This document shows, piece after piece, positions 57,836-64,000 of a DNA stretch of 64,000 nucleotides. The DNA comes from Nonomuraea glycinis (GTDB lineage Bacteria; Actinomycetota; Actinomycetes; Streptosporangiales; Streptosporangiaceae). The notes beneath the pieces were generated by a model, which worked only from the letters and a program-made list of their open reading frames with translations, did no database searches and was not told the DNA's origin. The translations under genes and the position numbers were made by a program. The stretch covers positions 600,745-664,744 of the forward strand of contig NZ_BMNK01000001.1 in assembly GCF_014646515.1 (NCBI RefSeq). The letters run 5' to 3'. The number at the start of each line of letters is the position of its first letter. The first letter of the stretch is position 1.

Positions 57836-60414
57836 CAGAAGACGCCCCCGTTGCCGAAGTAGTTGTGCGCCTCGCCGGACTCGCGATCCTCGCAGTAGTA
57901 CTTGACGAACTCGGCGAACCGGTCCGGCGGCACGTCCCGCAGGCAGGGCGGCAGCGGAGGCGGGTAGCCGATGTCCGCCCCGACGGTGGCGCGCAACCGC
58001 GCGAAGATCTCCTCGGCGAACTCGAAGTACAGCCGGAAAGAAGGAGTCTTGTACGAGTGGATCGGCGTGAAGTCGACCACCCGCATCTCGTCCTTGATCT
58101 CCGCGATGCGGCGGCCCAGTCGCTCGGCGAGGTCCGCGCCGAAGAACTCGATCACCGCGTCGTCCTCCAGCAGAGACGGGGTGAGCAGCACCGGCAGGAT
58201 GGTGTTCTTCGGGGTGAAGTCCTTGATGGAGAACTCCCACGCCTGCCTGGCCTCCTCCTCGGTGAGATCCTCGTCCGCCGGGCCGGGGTCGGCGATCCGG
58301 ATGTCGCGCATCACGATGATGCCGTCCGAGCCGTACGCACGGCCGGTGATCACTTCGTCGATGGCATGGTCGACCCGCCTGGCGTTGATCTCCACCCGGG
58401 ACTTCGGCGCGTAGAGGATCTCCTCGCCCGAGCCGCGCACCTTGATGCCGAAATCCCAGTCGTCGGAGAGGTGGTTGACGAACCGGCCGTCCCTGAGCTG
58501 ATAGAAGATCTCGATGCCACCGACGCGGTCGTAGGTGCCCCGGTCCACGGCGAAGCCCTTGCCGTCGGGAAAGCCGCCGAACAGCGCGAAGGTGACCGCG
58601 CGGCAGCGCAGCGTCCGGGAGATGGCGTCCCACAGCCGCGGCCGGCCGGCGAAGCGCTCGGCGGCGTAGTAGTAGTCGCAGACGCCGATGGCCGCCTTGC
58701 CGGACTCCATCGCGCGGCACAGCTCGAACAGCCAGTCCGGGTCCACCCGGCAGTCCGCGTCCGCGGACACCAGCAGGAGCCGCTGGTCCGCGCCGGAGCC
58801 GCGGCCCTTGCTGCGCGCGCTCGCGAAGTCCATCCCGGTGCGGCGCGCGCAGGCGACGCCCTGCTCGGGCTCGGACAGCACGTGTACGGCCAGATCCGGA
58901 TGTTCCTCGGCGAACCGGCGCGTGATGGCCACCGTGTCATCGGTGGAGTTGTTGTCGACCACCACGATTTCGTACTCGGCGCGGTCCATGCCGCGCTGGC
59001 GGTAGAGCGAGTCGAGCACGGCGGGCAGGTCCGCGGCCTCGTTGTACACCGGCAACACCACGCTGGCCTTCGTACGTCCGCCCATCGGGGTGAAGAAGAG
59101 CCGGTCCAGCAGGCGCTCGGCCTGCCCTTCGCGGAAGTGCCGCTGCCCCAGTGCGTAGTTGTGCTCAGCCATCCTCGCCCGTTCCGTCTCGTCCGTGAGC
59201 AGCTCGGCCACCTCGTCCACGAAGGACGGCGTGGGCAGATCCGTGGCGCGCACGTCCAGGACGGGCGCGCGGAAGCCCTTGGTGCCGTAGATGGTGTCGT
59301 AGAGCTCGTACTCGCTGGTCAGGTACGGCACCCCGGCGGCGATGGCCTCGCCGATCGGGTTGCCGTAACTCTCGTAGTCGTAGGAGGTGAGGAAGGAGGC
59401 CACGGTGGCGTGCGCGAGCAGGTCCCGCACGGAGTAGCCGGACCCGCCGGGGTCGGCGTCGTACGGCCGGAGCCGCCCGCCGAACACCACCCGGTCGGCG
59501 ACGCCCAGCTCGGCGGCTAACGCGGTGAGCCTGGCGAACTCCGCCGGGTCCTCCGCCCGATCGCCGGCCACGAACAGGTAGGCGCCCGGCAGCGCGGCGA
59601 GCAGGTGGAGGTCGCGGTCGATCCGCTTGGGCGGCACGATCCTCGTGTAGCGCGCGATCAGCGGGGCGTGCTCGGGAATGCCGTGGTCGGCGCGGAAAGC
59701 GGCGTTGCCCTGGTCCACCTCGGCCCGCCGATGGCGGAAGGTGTTCGGCAGCACGCTGATCTCCCGCAGGTGCGGCGCCCACTCCAGGGTCCGCCGCCTG
59801 GCCTCCTCGTGCAGCGCGACATAGTGAATGAACGGGCTGTTCACCGGGACCGGCGTGTGCGGATAGGGAAAGCGGCCGTACCTGCCGGTGCTCGGCTCGC
59901 TCTGCCACATCAGATCGTGGTCCCGCCATAACACGAAGCGACCGAGCCGGTGACGGCTGCCGTATTCTTCGATCGCCCGGTAGAGCGCGGTGGTGTATAT
60001 GACGTTCTCGGGCAGCGTCCCATTCTCGACGACGACGAAAGAAACGTCATTATTCTCCCACTGAGCAATAATCCGACTTTGCAGCTCGGCGGCGATCGTA
60101 TTCATCACCGAACGTAGCCGGGTGTCGTCGTTCCGTCCGATGACTTCCGCCAGCACGGCCGAAACCAGCGCCGGAGTGTAACCGTCGATGTGCTCGATGC
60201 CGTCGATCCTGCCCAGCTCAACCCACTCGGGCAGCAGCTCCGCCTCGTTTCGGTACGGCCTGAAGAAAGCGTTCTTATCTGCTTTGATGTCGTAACCGAG
60301 ATCCAGGTGCACCCGGAGCCCCTGGGCTCGGAACAGTCGCGCCACCTTGACGAACTCGACGATTACCCCGGAGATGGGCGTGGCGTCGAAGGAGATCCCC
60401 CACAGGGCTGACAT
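57835..60414 (-). CDS. Two-domain glycosyltransferase (GT4-like plus GT2)
   Basis: An 859-residue fusion. Residues 1-420 are a GT-B glycosyltransferase: start SALWGISFDATPISGVIVEF, donor-binding PLIARYTRIVPPKRIDRDLH and SYDYESYGNPIGEAIAAGVP (the E-x7-E region). Residues 440-670 are a GT2 domain: KASVVLPVYNEAADLPAVLD, YEIVVVDNNSTDDTVAITRR, LLVSADADCRVDPDWLFELC (DxD-type metal site) and HLSDDWDFGIKVRG (ED/DD-like base). The last 180 residues are an unassigned domain ending YCEDRESGEAHNYFGNGGVF. ATG 60414 is chosen over GTG 60426. Coupled to the radical SAM gene and divergent from an MFS gene. It would add two sugars in sequence or build a disaccharide. Confidence 0.85.
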   Translation of the reverse strand: MSALWGISFDATPISGVIVEFVKVARLFRAQGLRVHLDLGYDIKADKNAFFRPYRNEAELLPEWVELGRIDGIEHIDGYTPALVSAVLAEVIGRNDDTRLRSVMNTIAAELQSRIIAQWENNDVSFVVVENGTLPENVIYTTALYRAIEEYGSRHRLGRFVLWRDHDLMWQSEPSTGRYGRFPYPHTPVPVNSPFIHYVALHEEARRRTLEWAPHLREISVLPNTFRHRRAEVDQGNAAFRADHGIPEHAPLIARYTRIVPPKRIDRDLHLLAALPGAYLFVAGDRAEDPAEFARLTALAAELGVADRVVFGGRLRPYDADPGGSGYSVRDLLAHATVASFLTSYDYESYGNPIGEAIAAGVPYLTSEYELYDTIYGTKGFRAPVLDVRATDLPTPSFVDEVAELLTDETERARMAEHNYALGQRHFREGQAERLLDRLFFTPMGGRTKASVVLPVYNEAADLPAVLDSLYRQRGMDRAEYEIVVVDNNSTDDTVAITRRFAEEHPDLAVHVLSEPEQGVACARRTGMDFASARSKGRGSGADQRLLLVSADADCRVDPDWLFELCRAMESGKAAIGVCDYYYAAERFAGRPRLWDAISRTLRCRAVTFALFGGFPDGKGFAVDRGTYDRVGGIEIFYQLRDGRFVNHLSDDWDFGIKVRGSGEEILYAPKSRVEINARRVDHAIDEVITGRAYGSDGIIVMRDIRIADPGPADEDLTEEEARQAWEFSIKDFTPKNTILPVLLTPSLLEDDAVIEFFGADLAERLGRRIAEIKDEMRVVDFTPIHSYKTPSFRLYFEFAEEIFARLRATVGADIGYPPPLPPCLRDVPPDRFAEFVKYYCEDRESGEAHNYFGNGGVF

Positions 60415-60426
60415 GGATGCGTCCAC

Positions 60427-60512
60427 GCTCCCTTACACACCGTTAACAAATGGTTAATCGGTGAAGTTAATGTTACGTCCGAATACATCGACAGCACAAC
60501 GGGGAGCTAACT
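60427..60512. promoter_or_regulatory. Divergent promoter region with GTTAA repeats
   Basis: The 86-base gap between the glycosyltransferase and MFS genes contains three GTTAA elements (about 60440, 60451, 60464) and CCGTTAAC/GTTAATCGG as an imperfect inverted repeat. It is AT-rich relative to the genome and likely holds both promoters and a regulator site. No regulator is encoded nearby in the window. Confidence 0.35.
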
Positions 60513-61661
60513 TTGACATCTTCGCGAATCGCGGTCGCCGTGTCATTCGTGGTCAACGGCGCGCTCTACGGATCGTGGGCCGCCCGCGTTCCGGCGCTCG
60601 CCGACCAGGTCGGCGCCGGGGTGGACGGCGTCGGGCTGGCGCTGCTCGGGCCGGCCGTGGCCATGGTCCTCACCACCTCCCCGGCCGCCAGGGCGTGCGC
60701 CCACTGGGGTCCGCGGCGGGTGCTCGTGACCTGCCTGACGGCGGCCTGCCTCCTGCTGCCGGTGCTCGGCCTGGCCGATTCGGTGTGGACGCTCGGGCTG
60801 GCGCTGGCCCTGCTCGGCGGGCTGATGGGGGCGGTGGACGTGTCGATGAACATCGCCGCCGTGGCCGTCGTACGCCGGCTGGACCGGCCGTTGATGCCGG
60901 TGTTCCACGCCGGTTTCAGCTTCGGCGTGCTGGGGGGTTCGCTCGGGGCGGCGGGCGCGGCGGCTCTGTCGTCGCCGCCCATGGCGCAGTTCACCGTGGT
61001 CGGCGTCGCGGCGCTGGCCACGGTCGCGGTGACGGCGCGCGCGATCCCCGACAACCACGCGCCGGGCGAGGACCGGCCCGCCGGTGGATTCCTGCAGGTG
61101 ATGTCCCGGGGCAGGTTGTGGCTGCTGGCGGGCGTCGCGTTGTGCGCCGCGGTCGCCGAGGGCGCGTGCGCCGAGTGGTCGGCGTTGTTCCTGGTGACCG
61201 AGCGGTCGGCCGGCGACGCGGCCGCGGCGGCGGCCCACTCGGGGTTCGCGGTGGCGATCGCGGTGACCCGGCTGACCGGCGAGAGGGCACAGCGGCGGTT
61301 CGGGCCGTACCGGCTGCTCATGCTGAGCGGCATCCTGGCCGCCGCCGGACTGTTCCTGGCCGCCGTGGTGCCGTCCGCCGTGGCCGGGTACGCCGGGTTC
61401 GCGATCGCGGGGATCGGGCTGGCGTTCTGCTTCCCGCTCGCCATGGACCTCGCCGGGGCGGCGGGCAATGAGCCGGGCGGCACCGGCGGAGACCGCGAGC
61501 TGGGCTTCGTCACCACCGTCGCCTACGCCGGCCTGCTCGCCGGGCCGCCGATGATCGGGGGAGTGGCGACACTGGCCGACCTGACCGTGGCGATGGGGCT
61601 GGTCGGCGTGATCGCCCTGCTCATCGTGCCCGTCACCGTCGCCGCCCGGCCCCGATGGTAG
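60513..61661 (+). CDS. MFS transporter, YbjJ-like
   Basis: A 382-residue, 12-helix MFS protein starting at TTG 60513 (GGGGAG upstream). MTSSRIAVAVSFVVNGALYG then SWAARVPALADQVGAGVDGV is the characteristic opening of YbjJ-type transporters; MGAVDVSMNIAAVAVVRRLD and PVFHAGFSFGVLGGSLGAAG follow. It is divergent from the glycosyltransferase-radical SAM operon and convergent with the LanB-like genes, so it is the most likely exporter of the pathway product. Ligand unknown. Confidence 0.85.
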   Translation: MTSSRIAVAVSFVVNGALYGSWAARVPALADQVGAGVDGVGLALLGPAVAMVLTTSPAARACAHWGPRRVLVTCLTAACLLLPVLGLADSVWTLGLALALLGGLMGAVDVSMNIAAVAVVRRLDRPLMPVFHAGFSFGVLGGSLGAAGAAALSSPPMAQFTVVGVAALATVAVTARAIPDNHAPGEDRPAGGFLQVMSRGRLWLLAGVALCAAVAEGACAEWSALFLVTERSAGDAAAAAAHSGFAVAIAVTRLTGERAQRRFGPYRLLMLSGILAAAGLFLAAVVPSAVAGYAGFAIAGIGLAFCFPLAMDLAGAAGNEPGGTGGDRELGFVTTVAYAGLLAGPPMIGGVATLADLTVAMGLVGVIALLIVPVTVAARPRW

Positions 61662-61673
61662 GCACGCGTGGAC

Positions 61674-62684
61674 TCATCGCAGGCTGTCGACGGTGAGGGC
61701 CGCCATGCGGCGTAGCCGCGCCTCCTGGCTCAATGAGGTGCCCAGCCGGTTGAGGTGCAGGTGCAGGCAGCGGTTCAGCGCGTGGGTGATGGGCCGGGGG
61801 TAGGCGGGGGAGAAGGCGCCCTGGAGCTGGAGAGCGGTCAGCCGGTCGCGTAGTTCGCGGACGGAGCCCAGCCAGGCCAGGACGGGGACGTGCGGCGCGG
61901 TGGCGGGGTCGGTGGTCCGCAGGCGCTCGGCCATCGCGGTGAGCTCGTCCCGGGAGCGGGCCCAGGCCGCTTTCGTCTGCTGTGCGTCGGAAGTCGTGCC
62001 GGAAGTCGTGCCGGAAGTCGTGTCGGAAGTCGTGTCGGAAGTCGTGCCGGACGTCGCGGTGGGGGAAGTCGCGGTGGGGGAAGGAGCCGGAGGGGCGCCG
62101 TTCATCATCATCCGGGCTCGGTCGGGGACGGGAGTGCCGGGGGGCGCGGTCGGCAGGCTCAGCAGGGTGGCCAGGGTCATCGTCATCGCCGCGGACAGCC
62201 GCTGGGACGGGGGTGTCCGCAGCGTGTCGAGGGCTATCGCGGTGGAGGCGCAGAAGTGGCGTTCGACCGCGGCCAGCGACGGTCCGTGGCCGAAGGAGGC
62301 GTGTTCGGGCGGGTAGGGGACGGCTCGGATGGTGTCCGGCGGGAGCAGGTGGCGTTCGTACACGGAGAGACTCTCGGCGGCGGCGAAGTCGGCGGCGAAG
62401 CGCTCGTAGCCGGCCGGGTCCATCGGGTGGCGGGAGGGGTGGGCGCGCAGGTGGGCGCCGAGCCGATCGGTCACCCGCGCGCGCACCTCGCCGGTGCGCG
62501 CGGCCGGGGCCCGCATGCGGAGCCGGAGGTGCGGGCCGCCGTCCCAGTAGCGCAGATAGAAGAAGCCGAGGACGAGACCGTCGGCGACGAGTTCGGCCAT
62601 GAGCGGGGCGACCTGGGTCAGCAGCAGGTCGTCATGGTCGTCGTGCCGGAAGACGTGGACGCTCTCCCACACCGGCCCGGTCAC
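61674..62684 (-). CDS. Thiopeptide-type/lantibiotic dehydratase C-terminal domain protein (1)
   Basis: A 336-residue stand-alone Lant_dehydr_C-like protein. Its start, VWESVHVFRHDDHDDLLLTQ, then FFYLRYWDGGPHLRLRMRAP with the conserved R-Y-x4-H-x-R-x-R pattern, is typical of LanB elimination domains and thiopeptide-type proteins. The end ITHALNRCLHLHLNRLGTSL with SQEARLRRMAALTV is also standard. GTG 62684 overlaps the stop of the upstream relative (GTGA); an earlier start would only shadow it. Between residues 205 and 235 lies a Thr/Ser linker made of TTSG/TTSD repeats. These domains eliminate glutamate from Ser/Thr to give dehydro residues, or act as pyridine synthases; which applies is unknown. 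Confidence 0.8.
   Translation of the reverse strand: MTGPVWESVHVFRHDDHDDLLLTQVAPLMAELVADGLVLGFFYLRYWDGGPHLRLRMRAPAARTGEVRARVTDRLGAHLRAHPSRHPMDPAGYERFAADFAAAESLSVYERHLLPPDTIRAVPYPPEHASFGHGPSLAAVERHFCASTAIALDTLRTPPSQRLSAAMTMTLATLLSLPTAPPGTPVPDRARMMMNGAPPAPSPTATSPTATSGTTSDTTSDTTSGTTSGTTSDAQQTKAAWARSRDELTAMAERLRTTDPATAPHVPVLAWLGSVRELRDRLTALQLQGAFSPAYPRPITHALNRCLHLHLNRLGTSLSQEARLRRMAALTVDSLR
61990..62079. repeat. Tandem 12-bp and 15-bp repeats in the LanB-like gene
   Basis: Five 12-bp copies (61990-62049, consensus GAAGTCGTGCCG/GAAGTCGTGTCG) and two 15-bp copies (62050-62079, G(A/C)CGTCGCGGTGGGG-like). All are in frame and encode the TTSG/TTSD and SPTAT linker on the minus strand. Confidence 0.9.
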
Positions 62685-63844
62685 CGTTCCTCGCCGAGCG
62701 ACTCGACGGGCGACTCGACGGGCGACTCGACGGGCGGCCTCGGATGCTCGGCGACGAACCTGCGCAGGAACTCGATCGCGGACACGTCGTACACGTCCTC
62801 GATGGCGTTGGCCGCCAGGTGGCACAGGAGGCCGCGTTCGCGCAGCGCGATGCCCGAACGCGTCAGGAACGAGTACGTGTAGTTCAGCACGACGCGGTAG
62901 CGCTGGAACACCGGGTTGCCGAACCCTCTCGCCAGATACTCGTCATTGCTGTACGCCAGGCGCAGGTACTCGCTGCCGCCCGGTGCCGGGGGGACGCGCC
63001 GGCCGGGGGCGAAGGGCGAGGCCACCACGCCGCCTTCGATGATCGGATCGGCGCGCTCGGCGTGGCTCACGATCAGGTCGGCCCAATCGAGGACGAAGGG
63101 GAGAGGCGCGGAGGTGCCGTCCAGCGTGTGGATCACGGCGCGCATGCGGCCGACGACCAGGTCGCGATTCTCCTGGTATTTCGCCTCGAACGCCGACCGC
63201 CAGGTCTCGGGCTCGGCGCACCGGTTGAGGAAGCCTTCCGCGTGCGCCCGGAAGGAGCCGACGTTGCGCCGGAGCCCGCCCTCGGCGTGGGCGGTGGTGA
63301 ACAGCAAGGTCAGCATGAGCAGATCCCGGCGATCGTCCCCTTCCCTGATATATCGCAACATGTCCAGGTATAGCCCGTTGCTCTCCACGGCGAAGTCCGT
63401 GACCAGGTCCGCCACCTCCTGGCTGCCTCCCACCGCGTGCGCCCGGGACCGGTACGGCGGGAAGGTGATCGTGTTGTCGGGCTGCCACGGGGTGAGCGGC
63501 CCGATCTCCTCCTCGGCCTCGGCGAGCACCCGGTGCCGGGGGAGCAGGGCCCGCTCGTCGAGCCGGGCCGTGGACGGATGGTCCCTGAGGTAGGCCCCGA
63601 TCGCCTCCTCGATCGCCGGGCGGATGACCCCGGCCCAATCGTGGTCGGCCGCGCGGATGTTGATGCGGACATGCGGTCCCTGACGCCAGTGCGGGACGAC
63701 GAAGACGGCCTCCGTCACCGCGGTCAGCCGATCGAGCAGCGGGCGCACGGCGTCGACCAGGAGCCCGGACTTGTCCTTGTCGTAGTAGTAGACGTACGCG
63801 CTGTGCCATCGCACCGCGGCGTCCCCGGCGGGCCGCATCGTCAT
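62681..63844 (-). CDS. Thiopeptide-type/lantibiotic dehydratase C-terminal domain protein (2)
   Basis: A 387-residue paralogue. RWHSAYVYYYDKDKSGLLVD, then VFVVPHWRQGPHVRINIRAA is the domain opening; ALLPRHRVLAEAEEEIGPLT and EYLARGFGNPVFQRYRVVLN with YSFLTRSGIALRERGLLCHL follow. It is larger than its neighbour and more like the family members that act on complete peptides (thiopeptide maturation type). ATG 63844 with GGAGAAAGG upstream is chosen; an ATG at 63886 overlaps the previous gene. The last residues PPVESPVESPVESLGEER come from a 12-bp triplet repeat (62700-62735). It overlaps protein 1 by 4 bases, so both are co-translated. Confidence 0.8.
   Translation of the reverse strand: MTMRPAGDAAVRWHSAYVYYYDKDKSGLLVDAVRPLLDRLTAVTEAVFVVPHWRQGPHVRINIRAADHDWAGVIRPAIEEAIGAYLRDHPSTARLDERALLPRHRVLAEAEEEIGPLTPWQPDNTITFPPYRSRAHAVGGSQEVADLVTDFAVESNGLYLDMLRYIREGDDRRDLLMLTLLFTTAHAEGGLRRNVGSFRAHAEGFLNRCAEPETWRSAFEAKYQENRDLVVGRMRAVIHTLDGTSAPLPFVLDWADLIVSHAERADPIIEGGVVASPFAPGRRVPPAPGGSEYLRLAYSNDEYLARGFGNPVFQRYRVVLNYTYSFLTRSGIALRERGLLCHLAANAIEDVYDVSAIEFLRRFVAEHPRPPVESPVESPVESLGEER
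62700..62735. repeat. Three tandem copies of GACTCGACGGGC
   Basis: Copies at 62700-62711, 62712-62723 and 62724-62735 are identical and encode PVES repeats near the C-terminus of the upstream LanB-like protein. Confidence 0.95.
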
Positions 63845-63875
63845 CCCATCACCTTTCTCCCGAGGGCCGGGGCCC

Positions 63876-64000
63876 TCACCGTTCACCGCTGTCCTCGGTG
63901 GCCGCCAGATCGAAGATGTACTCGGTGACCCGCGACCCGTGCTCCCCGTAGCGGGGCACGTCCGGCAGGGCCGGAAGCGCCTCCTCCAGCACCACCAGCC
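63876..64000 (-). CDS. C-terminal end of a further gene (partial), probable RiPP enzyme
   Basis: The minus-strand frame entering from the right edge ends LVVLEEALPALPDVPRYGEH, then GSRVTEYIFDLAATEDSGER and TGA at 63876-63878. The length (41 codons) is too short to assign a family. Its position directly upstream of two LanB C-terminal-domain genes makes a LanB N-terminal glutamylation protein, cyclodehydratase or related maturation enzyme the natural guess. It is 31 bases from the start of the next gene. Confidence 0.5.
   Translation of the reverse strand, partial: LVVLEEALPALPDVPRYGEHGSRVTEYIFDLAATEDSGER

Noticed and set aside
57836-58720. Extension of the radical SAM frame into the glycosyltransferase gene
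   Set aside because: It is an off-frame shadow of the GT2 domain; the TGATG overlap at 57833-57837 gives the true start.
1-64000. CRISPR array or complete insertion sequence
   Set aside because: No regularly spaced repeats and no DDE/serine recombinase frame were seen; the repeats present are contiguous and mostly in coding frames.

Overview
The window is high-GC DNA from an actinomycete. Strong GC bias at third codon positions, GTG/TTG starts, many ATGA/GTGA stop-start overlaps, SigE- and ECF-type sigma factors, an XRE-DUF5753/DUF397 pair and several natural-product genes all point to a filamentous soil actinomycete, plausibly Streptosporangiales (Nonomuraea-like). Genus is inference. No tRNA, rRNA, CRISPR array or complete insertion sequence was recognised.

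Layout. 0-10 kb: end of a urease operon (ureG tail, ureD), a 3-hydroxyacyl-CoA dehydrogenase and a methyltransferase that both carry in-frame tandem repeats, an ECF sigma factor/MFS pair, a PEP mutase-family enzyme, an SRPBCC/ArsR pair with two matching operators, and a second MFS pump coupled to an SDR tail. 10-17.3 kb: a sugar locus (Gfo/Idh/MocA dehydrogenase, ROK regulator, lipoprotein-dependent ABC importer, secreted spherulin-4-like protein with FN3 domains). 17.3-21.3 kb: NmrA-like protein, SigE-family sigma factor overlapping an MltG-like transglycosylase with an anti-sigma-like N-terminus, TetR, aldo/keto reductase. 21.4-27.6 kb: a worn region with a frameshifted zinc-motif gene, a wrecked P450, lower-GC gene-poor DNA, an RsbW-like/XRE/DUF397 regulatory group and a broken GNAT.

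27.6-48.2 kb: a natural-product cluster. Leftward: argininosuccinate-synthase homologue, aldo/keto reductase, sulfotransferase. Rightward: NRPS A-T-reductase, MbtH, NRPS C-A-T, thioesterase, two acyl-CoA dehydrogenases, aspartokinase, MFS exporter. Then a CGNR zinc-finger regulator, a GNAT, a PAPS-forming module (CysD, CysN-CysC) and a TetR. Three operators of the form AGTAACC-N17/18-GGTTACT lie in front of the NRPS operon, the CGNR gene and the PAPS module, tying these into one regulon. The likely output is a small peptide that is sulfated, or uses sulfate as a leaving group.

48.2-55.4 kb: secreted esterase-like hydrolase, a CoA-transferase/MatC-like transporter pair divergent from a LysR regulator, then a decayed CHAP/peptidoglycan-binding hydrolase gene interrupted by an intein with a LAGLIDADG endonuclease and class 3 (W-C-T) features. 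55.8-64 kb: two small orphan proteins, a HemN-like radical SAM enzyme coupled to a GT4-GT2 double glycosyltransferase, an MFS exporter and two LanB C-terminal-domain (thiopeptide-type) proteins, with a further gene running off the edge. This looks like part of an undescribed RiPP-type pathway.
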